A DNA stretch of 64,000 nt from the NCBI GenBank assembly GCA_014529385.2, contig CM043963.1, positions 69,143,912 to 69,207,911 of the forward strand, in the 5' to 3' direction. Numbering within the stretch: position 1 is the first letter of the stretch; every line of letters starts with the position of its first letter. The notes under the pieces were generated by a model, which did not search any database, had not been told where the DNA came from, and worked only from the letters and a program-made list of their open reading frames with translations. Origin of the DNA: Adiantum capillus-veneris. Its lineage: Eukaryota > Streptophyta > Polypodiopsida > Polypodiales > Pteridaceae. The position numbers and the translations under genes are program-made. Positions 47,452-59,091 of this stretch are shown here, piece by piece.

Positions 47452-49042
47452 TGTCATAATAATCAATATCTAATTCTCCTAAATGATTTTCTCATATTAA
47501 ACTGATCATTTAATGTGGGGAAGTGCCAAGGGAGAAAAAGCTAGAATATTGGTTAAGTTAGCAGACCGGCCACAGTAGGGATCCAAAGGAGGGAAAATAG
47601 GGATCCAAAGGGGGGGCCATCTGCAAAAGAGCCATGTGAAACAACGGGCTAAAAAGACCCTAAGGTTCAGCCCATTAAGACTTCCAAAATGCTAAGGTTC
47701 CAAAATTCAAAGGTTGTGTCCAAAGGTCAACCTTAGGGAAAATTGGATGCTTAGTGTGTGCCCAAAAAGTCTTTCTGCATCCCTACATGGGAGGGGGCGA
47801 GCCCCAAAGCTAGGGGATGAGAGAGAAAACCACACACACACACAGGCTCCCTTTACACAAAGGGAATGAGGGACACATGTCAGCTTCTAGGCCAGATGCC
47901 CACAAGGTGTGCCCAATTCCTATTGGAAGACCCTTGAAGTGGACCAATGAGAATTAAGCTAGAGTAAATCTAGTTTAATTAATTTAAAAACATTTAATAA
48001 AAGAAACCAATAAGAATTAAGTGTCCTAGAAGACTATTGGGCAGTCTCCCAAGGGGTCCAATGAGCATTCAGAAGCCCCATGGCTTGCCTGATTCCTATT
48101 GGCCAGGAGGCAAAGGGGTCCAATGAGAGTTTAGTTTAATTATTTAATTATCTAAAGCTCTCACAAAAGGGGAAAGGGGGACACATGTCAGAAGGCTATC
48201 ACTTATGCTGCTTAATTCCTATTGGCTTGACCTGGGGAGGTCCAATGAGGAAAAAGCCAGCCTAACTTAGCAGCTAGGGCTCGCCCAAGAGAGAGAGGGG
48301 GCTGATTTTTGCTTGGCATTCACTCACACACTCTCACACTTGACCATGTGTGAAGGGAAAACACTCTATCTCCTCCCAAGCTTTAATGGAGAGCTCATCA
48401 CCTACTCCAAGCTTGTGAGATAGAAGCCTACATCAACACCCTCTTGGCATGTGGATGCAAATCCAACCAAGAGCCAAGCTTCAATGCATGCTCATCTTCT
48501 CTACCAAGCTAATTACTAAGCTAAGCTATGCTAATATGAGTGATTATGTGAGGAGATGTACTTCTTTCTCGTAAGATACTTCTTTTTCCTCTCAATCTAC
48601 TCTCATACCCTGCTAGCTCTCACCATCTTCGAAGGTGTGTGAGGTCTTGGGTCTGAGAACGGGGATAGTTCAAGTTGTGTTTGATTAAGTGTTTTTTGCT
48701 TGGTGTATGAAGCTTCCATCTTCATTGCACTAGCTAGTCTTGAAGGAACACAAAGAATTGTATTGTACAATGTCTCTCTTGATGGGAGAAACCATAATAC
48801 AAAGCCTTTTGGAGGGGGGACCGGCTCCATGCAAATCCGGTCCTCAACTGTTGTCAATAGCTTAATTGCTCTCTCTCTTTTGAAAGTATTGTCGTTGCTA
48901 TCTAACTAGGTGTTATGCTTTTTGTTGCTCTCTCCACCCAAGCACTCTTGTAATTCTCATTAGGAATCTATTCTAATGAAATGCCCACTATGTTCATGCT
49001 AATTTCCGCTCCAAATAAGATTTTAGGCCATTAAATGTTACA
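47452..49042 (+). mobile_element. Chromovirus 3' LTR
   Basis: 1,591 bp, from TGTCATAATAATC to AAATGTTACA. Compared by eye with the 5' LTR, it shows about ten substitutions and three small insertions. Followed by the GTCCA duplication and resumption of the array monomer. Confidence 0.95.
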
Positions 49043-52000
49043 GTCCACCACTTGTCCAAGCTATTATTGCTAGTAGCCTGAGTGGTTTGGTCTCAAGATT
49101 CACCACTTTTATTAAGAATATGTGGGTGTTAAGGTCCACCACTTGTCCAACCTATAAGGCTACATCTTAAAGGTTATTCTTTCTTACTACTTGGAGTGAC
49201 CATGATAGGTTTTACATGGGGGTTTGGTTCCAAGGTCCACCACTTGTCCAAGCTAACTCTATTGAAACATAGAGAGAAGCAAAGGTCCACCCCTTGTTTA
49301 AGCTAGGGTCCATTGAAACATGGAGAGAAGGATGCTCCACCATTTGTCCAAGGTAGGCTCCATTGAAACATGAGGAGAAGCAAGGTGCACCATTTCTCCA
49401 AGATGCTAGGCTCCATCGAAAAACATTAAACCCACGATATGTCGTAGATGAGGGGTTTACATTCAAGGTCCACACTTGTCCAAGCTATTATTGGTAGTAG
49501 CCTGAGTGGTTTGGTCTCAAGATTCACCACTTTTCCACTCTATGTCATTATATTAAGAATATGCGCGTGTTAAGGTCCACCACTTGTCCAACCTATAAGG
49601 CTACATCTTAAAGGTTATTCTTTATTACCACTTGGAGTGACCATGATAGGTTTTACATGGGGGTTTGGTTCCAAGGTCCACCACTTGTCCAAGCTAACTC
49701 TATTGAAACATAGAGAGAAACAAAGGTCCACCACTTGTCCAAGCTAGGGTCCATTGAAACATGGAGAGAAGGATGCTCCACCATTTGTCCAAGATAGGCT
49801 CCATTGAAACATGACGAGAAGCAAGCTGCACCATGTCTCCAAGATGCTAGGCTCCATCGAAATACATTAAACCCACGATATTTCGTAGATGAAGGGTTTA
49901 CATTCAAGGTCCACCACTTGTCCAAGCTATTATTGCTAGTAGCCTGAGTGGTTTGGTCTCAGGATTCACCACTTTTATTAAGAATATGTGGGTGTTAAGG
50001 TCCACCACTTGTCCAACCTATAAAGCTACATCTTAAAGGTTATTCTTTCTTACTACTTGGAGTGACCATGATAGGTTTTACATGGGGGTTTGGTTCCAAG
50101 GTCCACCACTTGTCCAAGCTAACTCTATTGAAACATAGAGAGAAGCAAAGGTCCACCCCTTGTCTAAGCTAGGGTCCATTGAAACATGGAGAGAAGGATG
50201 CTCCACCATTTGTCCAAGGTAGGCTCCATTGAAACATGAGGAGAATCAAGGTGCACCATGTCTCCAAGATGCTACGCTCCATCGAAAAACATTAAACCCA
50301 CGATATGTCGTACATGAGGGGTTTACATTCAAGGACCAACACTTGTCCAAGCTATTATTGGTAGTAGCCTGAGTGGTTTGGTCTCAAGATTCACCACTTT
50401 TCCACTCGATGTCATTATATTAAGAATATGCGCGTGTTAAGGTCCACCACTTGTCCAACCTATAAGGCTACATCTTAAAGGTTATTCTTTTTTACCACTT
50501 GGAGTGACCATGATAGGTTTTACATGGGGGTTTGGTTCCAAGGTCCACCACTTGTCCAAGCTAGGGTCCATTGAAACATGGAGAGAAGGATGCTCCACCA
50601 TTGTCCAAGATAGGCTCCATTGAAACATGAGGAGAAGCAAGGTGCACGATGTCTCCAAGATTCTAGGCTCCATCGAAATACATTAAACCCACGATATTTC
50701 GTAGATGAGGGGTTTACATTCAAGGTCCACCACTTGTCCAAGCTATTATTGCTAGTAGCCTGAGTGGTTTGGTCTCAAGATTCAACACTTTTATTTAGAA
50801 TATGTGGGTGTTAAGGTCCACCACTTGTCCAACCTATAACGCTACATCTTAAAGGTTATTCTTTCTTACTACTTGGAGTGACCATGATAGGTTTTACATG
50901 GGAGGTTGGTTCCAAGGTCCACCACTTGTCCAAGCTAACTCTATTGAAACATAGAGAGAAGCAAAGGTCCACCCCTTGTCTAAGCTAGGGTCCATTGAAA
51001 CATGGAGACAAGGATGCTCCACCATTTGTCCAAGGTAGGCTCCATTGAAACATGAGGAGAATCAAGGTGCACCATGTCTCCAAGATGCTAGGCTCCATCG
51101 AAAAACATTAAACCCACGATATGTCGTAGATGAGGGGTTTACATTCAAGGTCCAACACTTGTCCAAGCTATTATTGGTAGTAGCCTGAGTGGTTTGGTCT
51201 CAAGATTCACCACTTTTCCACTCTATGTCATTATATTAAGAATATGTGGGTGTTAAGGTCCACCACTTGTCCAACCTATAAGGCTACATCTTAAAGGTTA
51301 TTCTTTATTACCACTTGGAGTGACCATGATAGGTTTTACATGGGGGTTTGGTTCCAAGGTCCACCACTTGTCCAAGCTAACTCTATTGAAACATAGAGAG
51401 AAACAAAGGTCCACCATTTATCCAAGCTAGGGTCCATTGAAACATGGAGAGAAGCATGCTCCACCATTTGTCCAAGATAGGCTCCATTGAAACATGATGA
51501 GAAGCAAGCTGCACCATGTCTCCAAGATGCTAGGCTCCATCGAAATACATTAAACCCACGATATTTCGTAGATGAAGGGTTTACATTCAAGGTTCACCAC
51601 TTGTCCAAGCTATTATTGCTAGTAGCCTGAGTGGTTTGGTCTCAAGATTCACCACTTTTATTAAGAATATGTGGGTGTTAAGGTCCACCACTTGTCCAAC
51701 CTATAAGGCTACATCTTAAAGGTTATTCTTTCTTACTACTTGGAGTGACCATGATAGGTTTTACATGGGGGTTTGGTTCCAAGGTCCACCACTTGTCCAA
51801 GCTAACTCTATTGAAACATAGAGAGAAGCAAAGGTCCACCCCTTGTCTAAGCTAGGGTCCATTGAAACATGGAGAGAAGGATGCTCCACCATTTGTCCAA
51901 GGTAGGCTCCATTGAAACATGAGGAGAAGCAAGGTGCACCATGTCTCCAAGATGCTAGGCTCCATCAAAAAACATTAAACCCACGATATGTCGTAGATGA

Positions 52001-53915
52001 GGGGTTTACATTCAAGGTCCACACTTGTCCAAGCTATTATTGGTAGTAGCCTGAGTGGTTTGGTCTCAAGATTCACCACTTTTCCACTCTATGTCATTAT
52101 ATTAAGAATATACGCGTGTTAAGGTCCACCACTTGTCCAACCTATAAGGCTACATTTTAAAGGTTATTCTTTATTACCACTTGGAGTGACCATGATAGGT
52201 TTTACATGGGGGTTTGGTTCCAAGGTCCACCACTTGTCCAAGCTAACTCTATTGAAACATAGAGAGAAACAAAGGTCCACCACTTGTCCAAGCTAGGGTC
52301 CATTGAAACATGGAGAGAAGGATGCTCCACCATTTTTCCAAGATAGGCTCCATTGAAACATGTCGAGAAGCAAGCTGCACCATGTCTCCAAGATGCTAGG
52401 CTCCATCGAAATACATTAAACCCACGATATTTCGTAGATGAGGGGTTTACATTCAAGGTCCACCACTTGTCCAAGCTATTATTGGTAGTAGCCTGAGTGG
52501 TTTGGTCTCAAGATTCACCACTTTTATTAAGAATATGTGGGTGTTAAGGTCCACCACTTGTCCAACCTATAAAGCTACATCTTAAAGGTTATTCTTTATT
52601 ACTACTTGGAGTGACCATGATAGGTTTTACATGGGGGTTTGGTTCCAAGGTCCACCACTTGTCCAAGCTAACTCTATTGAAACATAGAGAGAAGCAAAGG
52701 TCCACCTATTGTCTAAGCTAGGGTCCATTGAAACATGGAGAGAAGGATGCTCCACCATTTGTCCAAGGTAGGCTCCATTGAAACATGAGGAGAATCAAGG
52801 TGCACCATGTCTCCAAGATGCTACGCTCCATCGAAAAACATTAAACCCACGATATGTCGTACATGAGGGGTTTACATTCAAGGACCAACACTTGTCCAAG
52901 ATATTATTGGTAGTAGCCTGAGTGGTTTGGTCTCAAGATTCACCACTTTTCCACTCGATGTCATTATATTAAGAATATGCGCGTGTTAAGGTCCAACACT
53001 TGTCCAACCTATAAGGCTACATCTTAAATGTTATTCTTTATTACCACTTGGAGTGACCATGATAGGTTTTACATGGGGGTTTAGTTCCAAGGTCCACCAC
53101 TTGTCCAAGCTAGGGTCCATTGAAACATGGAGAGAAGGATGCTCCACCATTGTCCAAGATAGGCTCCATTGAAACATGAGGAGAAGCAAGGTGCACCATG
53201 TCTCCAAGATGCTAGGCTCCATCGAAATACATTAAACCCACGATATTTCGTAGATGAGGGGTTTACATTCAAGGTCCACCACTTGTCCAAGCTATTATTG
53301 CTAGTAGCCTGAGTGGTTTGGTCTCAAGATTCAACACTTTTATTTAGAATATGTGGATGTTAAGGTCCACCACTTGTCCAACCTATAAAGCTACATCTTA
53401 AAGGTTATTCTTTCTTACTATTTGGAGTGACCATGATAGGTTTTACATGGGAGTTTGGTTCTAAGGTCCACCACTTGTCCAAGCTAACTCTATTGAAACA
53501 TAGAGAGAAGCAAAGGTCCACCCCTTGTCTAAGCTAGGGTCCATTGAAACATGGAGACAAGGATGCTCCACCATTTGTCCAAGGTAGGCTCCATTGAAAC
53601 ATGAGGAGAATCAAGGTGCACCATGTCTCCAAGATGCTAAGCTCCATCGAAAAACATTAAACCCACGATATGTCTTAGATGAGGGGTTTACATTCAAGGT
53701 CCAACACTTGTCCAAGCTATTATTGGTAGTAGCCTGAGTGGTTTGGTCTCAAGATTCACCACTTTTCCACTTTATGTCATTATATTAAGAATATGCGCGT
53801 GTTAAGGTCCACCACTTGTCCAACCTATAAGGCTACATCTTAAAGGTTATTCTTTATTACCACTTGGAGTGACCATGATAGGTTTTACATGGGGGTTTGG
53901 TTCCAAGGTCCACCA
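49043..53915. repeat. Satellite-like tandem array, right segment (end of monomer 48 to monomer 60)
   Basis: The array resumes in the same monomer and phase. Monomers start at 49077, 49501, 49943, 50368, 50759, 51184, 51626, 52050, 52492, 52917, 53308 and 53733, with lengths of 424-425, 442 and 391 bp as on the left. The last is cut after 183 bp by LTR2; the sequence before LTR2 is GGTCCACCA, where a normal monomer continues CTTGTCC. Confidence 0.97.
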
Positions 53916-54237
53916 TGTTGAGATGTCGAGCTCTACACCTTGAGCTGGCATCCAGTACGGGTCTTGGCCGCTTACGGCATTTACTCACTGGCGCGTTAGG
54001 TGACCGACACGGAGGATCTCTGCCAGTGATTCTACAGCTGGACTACACTTATAGTGCCAGCCTAGTACGCTTCTAGCGAGTTCACACTTAGTGACCGCAT
54101 GTACATATGTGCTACTTTTCAGCTTAAGCACTTAGTCATTTTGTACTCTCTTTTCTGTGAAGAAGAAGAAGAAGCTTTCCATCTCTGTGTGCTTTGTTCT
54201 TGTCTTGTGTAGCTCTCTTGCATCCTAATTCTTTACA
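53916..54237 (+). mobile_element. Copia LTR2 (internal LTR)
   Basis: 322 bp, identical in length to LTR1 and LTR3. It differs from LTR3 at three positions and from LTR1 at four. It starts inside an array monomer and lacks an upstream polypurine tract, so it is a 5' LTR by origin. Confidence 0.95.
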
Positions 54238-54443
54238 TGGTATCAGAGCCCGGTGCAGGCAAGAGAGGCTAAGAGAGCAAGAGCATCACAATATACAGAG
54301 ATTTACTGTACAAGTACAGTGGTTGTGAAACGCTTGATTGTGGACACTCGTTGAGCGTAGAAAGCGTTACAGGAACCACGATAGCAGGTTCAGCAGATTT
54401 GCAGGTTTTTCCAAATTCAGCTATTTTGTCTTAGTGCTTCAAG

Positions 54444-55943
54444 ATGTCTGACGGTTTCAGTCAGATTGTTACTGAGAAGCTTGAGAAAAATAACTAGCCT
54501 GCATGGAAGTTCGGAATAACAAATTTCCTAAAAGGAAAAGGTTATTGGGACTATGTAGAAGGAGACAATGAAAAGGAACCAGAGATTCCCGAGGCAAATG
54601 CTACAGCAGAACAAAGGAAAGCTTTGAGGGACTGGCAACAAGGCCAGAGCAAAGGGATGTATTGGCTGTCTATGAGCATCACAGATGTCATGATGGGCTA
54701 TCTACAGGATGCTAAAACCCCCGCCATTGCATGGAGAAACTTAGGCAGAGTGTTGGAGGTGAACACCAAGGCCAGGAAGCTTCAACTAAAGTCGGAGCTA
54801 AATCAGGTTAAGAGGAACAACCTCTCAATCAATGATTATGCCTTGAAGATCAAGAGTATCATTGAGGCTCTTGGATCTATTAAAGTCTCAGTGGAAGACG
54901 ATGACATTGTCCGTGCATGCTTGGATGGTCTAGGAGATGAGTATGTACATTTTAGGTCTTCCATGAATACAAGAGACGACATCCCCGTGTTCCAAGATTT
55001 GATTTCTATGCTTATTCTTGAGGAGAAGAACCTTGACACATCTTCTTCTCATGGCAGAAATAATTCTGAACAGGCCTTCTTTTCTAACTCCAACAGAGGT
55101 AGAGGTAGAGGTCGTGGTCGAGGCCCAAGGGGTTGCAGGGGCCAATTTCTGGAAGGTCAATCAAATCAAAACAATACAGGTGGCAGGGGAAACCAGTCTC
55201 AAGGCAGGGGGAGTCAAAGAGGTCGTGGTGCAGGATCAAGCAGGCAGCAACATACTCCAGAGAGTAGAGAATGTTGGACTTGTGGTGAAAGAGGTCACAT
55301 GTCACGTGATTGTCCAAAGGGAAAAGCAAGTAGAAAGAGAGAACAGGGCAACTATGCATCTACTAGCAGAGATGCAGATGACAGCAAAAACGAGCGCATG
55401 TTTGTTATGCAGCATGTAATGAATACAATGACTGCAGAGAATTCCACCCAAGGTGATGTTTGGTATGTGGATTCAGGTGCCTCTAATCACATGACGTCTC
55501 GTGGAGAGTGGTTTAGAGATATGCGCAAACCAGATGTGTCAGGCTATGTGCAGACAGGAGATGACACAGCTCACCCCATTGCTCATGTAGGGGACATACC
55601 TCTAAATACGAAGAGTGGGAAATCAAAGTACTTAGCAGATGTACTTCATGTCCCAAACATTACAAAGAATCTTGTTTCTGCTGGACAAATGGTTGAGCAG
55701 GGTTTGCAGGTTCGCTTCAATCCAAATGGCTGTTATGTAGAAGATTTCCAGAATGGCTGTAAGCTGATCACAGAGGGCAAATGTGTGGGCAGAATGTTTA
55801 CGCTGAATGTAGACATGCCTGAGGTAAAAGCTGCATTATTTGCACAGGGCACAGGTGTTGTGGCTGATGTTGAAATTTGGCACAAACGCATTGGCCATGT
55901 CAATGAGCAGAGATTGCGCAGCATGCAATCAAACAGATTGTAA
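54444..55943 (+). pseudogene. Copia Gag, protease and pre-integrase region
   Basis: The natural start is ATG at 54,444 (MSDGFSQIV); a TAG at 54,495-54,497 interrupts codon 18, and the open part begins after it (ATG at 54,624). Gag has the copia UBN2-like region (NVKARKLQLKSEL-type helix, NDYALKIKSIIEALGS), an RG-rich stretch and a CCHC knuckle, CWTCGERGHMSRDC, at 55,271. The protease active site WYVDSGASNHMT is near 55,461. The GAG-pre-integrase His motif IWHKRIGHVNEQRL is near 55,876. The frame ends at TAA 55,941-55,943 where a frame change separates it from pol, splitting the integrase zinc domain between its HH and CC halves. Confidence 0.92.
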
Positions 55944-55948
55944 AAGGT

Positions 55949-58792
55949 TTGCCCAAATTCAAGGTGGATGGTATGCATAAAGTGTGTGCAGCATGCCAGT
56001 TTGGAAAACAGTCAAAGGGCTCATTTCCACATGAGCGCAATGTATGTAAAAGGCCACTTGAGGTGGTGCACACAGATGTTTGGGGTCCAACCGATACTGC
56101 AAGTATACATGGTTGCAGGTATTATGTCTCTTTCATTGATGACCATACAAGGAAAGTATGGGTCTACTTCATGCGTAACAACAGTGAAGTGTTTGGTCAC
56201 TTTCAAGACTTCAAAGTCATGATTGAGAAGGAGACAGATATGCAAATCAAGACATTGAGGTCAGATGGAGGGGGAGAGTACTTCTCCAATGATTTTTCAG
56301 ATTTTCTGCGAATGCATGGTATACACAGGCAGTTTACATGCAGATATACTCCACAGCAGAATGGGGTCGCAGAAAGGAAAAACAGGCACATTGCAGAGGT
56401 TGCACGTGCATTGATGAATGAGAAGAACATGCCTCATCATTTCTGGGCTAAAGCTGTAAATACAGCTGTGTACATTATGAACAGGACACCTACAGTTGCG
56501 GTGCATGATGTAACACCTGAGGAAAAGTTTACAGGTACAAAGCCTGATTTGGCACACTTGAAAGTGTTTGGCTGCATAGCTTACGTGCATGTACCAGATG
56601 AGTTGCGTAGGAAATTGGATCCTAAAGCAGAGAAATGTATTCTTGTGGGATATTCCCTTGAACAAAAGGGGTACAGGTGCTACAATCCTACTACACGAGA
56701 ATTACGAGTGAGCAGAGATGTAGTCTTTGATGAGATGAGCAGCTGGTACAGTAATGCACATGGCACTATTGGGGCTGATGTAAAAGATGATGTGGTTGTA
56801 CAAAATGTGAGGCCACAGTCACAGGTTTTGAGTGGACCACAAGAGTCCTCTTCTCGTGGCTCTGTTGAGAAACCATGGAATGGTAGACTACGTACGCAGG
56901 TTACTCCACCAACAGGTACAAGGAATGTATCACGAAAAGGAAAGGTAAAGGTTGATGAACCTCCCTTTATGGTTGATGCATCATCAGGTTTTTCACATGT
57001 AGACATGGATTCAGATGGTTCTGAACAAAGTCTTGATGAGGAATTTGGAATTCCGGCTGTCAGGACACCTGGTGTAAGGAAAGTACAAGAAGATGCTAGA
57101 GGGCAAAGGAGTGACCAAGGACCGCGCAGATCTAATAGAGTCAGAAATCCAGTTCAGAAATTGACTTATGATGGGTATCTAGCGCATCACCAAGCCTACA
57201 TGGCTAAGGTGATACAGGATGTGGAGCCCACATGTTTTGAAGATGCAGTTGGAAATGTGCATTGGGATGATGCAATGAATGAAGAGATGGCTGCATTGGA
57301 AGCAAATGACACATGGGAGTTGGTGCCATTGCCAAGTGGCAAGAAAGCTATTGGCTGTAAATGGGTGTATAAAACCAAGCATAAGGCTGATGGTAACATT
57401 GAGCGTCACAAGGCAAGGCTGGTCGCAAAGGGTTATGCACAGACGTATGGCATAGACTATGAGGAGACCTTTGCTCCAGTGGCAAAGGTGACGACTGTGA
57501 GAGTTGTCATAGCAGTGGCTGCATCTAGAGGATGGATTATGCATCAAATAGATGTAAAGAATGCCTTCTTGAATGGTGAGTTGCAAGAGGAAGTGTATAT
57601 GGATCAGCCACCTGGTTATGTCGATCCAGGTTACCCAGATTATGTATGCAGACTTCTCAAAGCTTTGTATGGTTTGAAGCAGGGCTCTAGAGCATGGTAT
57701 GACAGGATTGCCAAGTATCTTGTGAGTATTGGTTTTAGGAGAGCTTATGCTGATCATTCACTCTATGTACGTGAGAGTGATGTGGGGATTGTGGTCATTA
57801 CCATATATGTAGATGACCTTATTATTGTTGGTGACAATGCTATGGAGATTGACCATGTGAAGGGTCTTCTCAAACAGGAGTTTGAAATGAAAGATTTGGG
57901 CGAGTTGCGCTACTTTCTTGGCATTGAGGTGATCAGGACTCCAGAGGGTGTATGGCTGTCACAGAGACAATATGCTTTGGACATGTTGTCAAAGTATGGT
58001 ATGGCTGATTGTAAGCCGATTTCCATTCCCTTGGATGTGAATGCAAAGCTGAGTGCAGAGAAGGGTGATGTTGTTGAGGATGTCAATATGTACAGGAAGA
58101 TGGTGGGTAGTCTAATCTACTTGACTATCACAAGGCCAGACTTGAGCTACACAGTAGGCTTGGAGAGTCAGTTCATGCAGCTTCCGAGGAAGCCACATTT
58201 GGATGGAGTACGACGCACACTTAGGTATGTGCAAGGGACTCTTGACTACGCATTGTTCTATGCAGCAGATGCACCATTAGCATTGTATGGGTATACAGAT
58301 GCAAATTGGGCAGGTAGCATTGTTGATAGGAGATCTACGAGTGGCTTCATGTTCTCTTTTGGGAGTGCTGCTGTTACTTGGAGCAGCAAAAAGCAGCCTA
58401 CGGTTGCTTTATCGAGCACAGAGGCCGAGTACAGAGGTGCAGCAGTTGCGGCGTGCGAGGTAGCTTGGCTACGCACATTACTTGAGGACTTGGGAGTGCA
58501 GGTGGACCAGCAGATTGTCATTCATTGTGACAACCTCAGCAGCATGCAGTTGGCTAGGAACCCAGTGTTCCATGCTAGGACCAAACACATAGAGGTCCAT
58601 TACCACTACGTTCGAGAGCGAGTGTTGGCGGGCGACATCGACTTGGTCTACGTCAGCACAGAGGAGCAGATAGCGGATATCTTTACCAAGGCCCTCGGAG
58701 CTGAGAAGCTTCGACGTTTCCGGACTATGCTTGGACTCTGCGACATGCAGAGCTCGAGGGGGAGTGTTGAGATGTCGAGCTCTACACCTTGA
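55949..58792 (+). pseudogene. Copia Pol: integrase core, RT, RNase H
   Basis: A 947-aa open frame; its first codon here is TTG, so it would normally be read from gag and is cut off by the frame change. Integrase: CAACQFGKQ (zinc half), HTDVWGP, RSDGGGEYFSNDF and QQNGVAERKNRHI supply the D-D-E triad. RT: KWVYKTKHKADGNIERHKAR, APVAKVTTVRVVIA, IDVKNAFLNGELQEEVYM, GLKQGSRAWYDR and the catalytic IYVDDLIIVGDN near 57,803. RNase H: YTDANWAGSIVDRRSTSGF, ALSSTEAEYRGAAVAACEV and IHCDNLSSMQLA, then HARTKHIEVHYHYVRE. The frame ends inside LTR3, crossing the polypurine tract. All catalytic motifs are intact, so this copy decayed only recently. Confidence 0.93.
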
Positions 58793-59086
58793 GCTGGCAT
58801 CCACTACGGGTCTTGGCCGCTTACGGCATTTACTCACTGGCACGTTAGGTGACCGACACGGAGGATCTCTGCCAGTGATTCTACAGCTGGACTACACTTA
58901 TAGTGCCAGCCTAGTACGCTTCTAGCGAGTTCACACTTAGTGACCGCATGTACATATGTGCTACTTTTCAGCTTAAGCACTTAGTCATTTTGTACTCTCT
59001 TTTCTGTGAAGAAGAAGAAGAAGCTTTCCATCTCTGTGTGCTTTGTTCTTGTCTTGTGTAGCTCTCTTGCATCCTCATTCTTTACA
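58765..59086 (+). mobile_element. Copia LTR3 (outer right LTR)
   Basis: 322 bp, preceded by polypurine tract GAGGGGGAG and followed by AAATG, which matches the 5 bp left of LTR1. Near its 3' end it shares TCCTCATT with LTR1 rather than the TCCTAATT of LTR2, while mid-LTR it shares two bases with LTR2. This is consistent with, but too few sites to prove, a recombinant LTR. Confidence 0.95.
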
Positions 59087-59091
59087 AAATG

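Larger units (their letters stand above)
40143..49042 (+). mobile_element. Ty3/gypsy chromovirus nested in the array
   Basis: An 8,900-bp element with LTRs of 1,587 and 1,591 bp, a tRNA-Met-type primer-binding site, gag-pol, and a polypurine tract (AAGAGAGAGG near 47,440). It is flanked by the 5-bp duplication GTCCA (40,138-40,142 and 49,043-49,047), which is array sequence. With the element and one duplication set aside, the interrupted monomer is exactly 442 bp, the normal B length. The LTRs differ at about a dozen positions, so the insertion is young, yet the integrase frame is broken in at least three places. This copy would need proteins from relatives to move. Confidence 0.97.
53916..59086 (+). 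mobile_element. Near-complete Ty1/copia element (LTR2 to LTR3)
   Basis: A 5,171-bp element with 322-bp LTRs, a primer-binding site TGGTATCAGAGC at 54,238, gag, pol in copia order (integrase before RT) and a polypurine tract GAGGGGGAG at 58,756. The 5-bp sequences beside it do not match each other (CACCA on the left, AAATG on the right), whereas AAATG matches the base pairs left of LTR1. Coding defects: a stop at gag codon 18 and a frame change between the gag-protease part and pol. Confidence 0.9.
19344..59091 (+). mobile_element. Composite Ty1/copia insertion with three LTRs and an internal tandem array
   Basis: The outermost LTRs (19,349-19,670 and 58,765-59,086) are flanked by the same 5 bp, AAATG (19,344-19,348 and 59,087-59,091), the expected copia target duplication. 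A third LTR (53,916-54,237) lies between. LTR1 to LTR2 encloses a primer-binding site and the tandem array, with the chromovirus nested inside; LTR2 to LTR3 encloses a nearly complete gag-pol. All three LTRs are 322 bp and differ at only 3-4 positions pairwise. LTR2 is not preceded by a polypurine tract and interrupts a repeat monomer. The simplest reading is that a full copia inserted into the array of an older relative, and LTR-LTR recombination then removed the rest of the array and the older element's 3' part. Confidence 0.85.

Noticed and set aside
20337-53290. About forty small minus-strand genes of 60-91 codons
   Set aside because: They are the same frame repeated in each monomer, created by a 51-bp subrepeat that is a multiple of three. 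B' monomers carry a frameshift without consequence. No start context or independent conservation supports coding.
19761-53915. CRISPR-like array
   Set aside because: Repeats are contiguous monomers of 375-442 bp without unique spacers, in a plant genome with retroelements; this is satellite organisation.
57179-57757. A 192-codon minus-strand ORF inside copia pol
   Set aside because: It is antisense to the highly conserved RT frame and has no domain signature.
53911-59091. A simple, independent copia insertion at 53,916-59,086
   Set aside because: Its immediate flanks (CACCA and AAATG) do not match, and array sequence does not resume on the right; AAATG instead matches the flank of LTR1.
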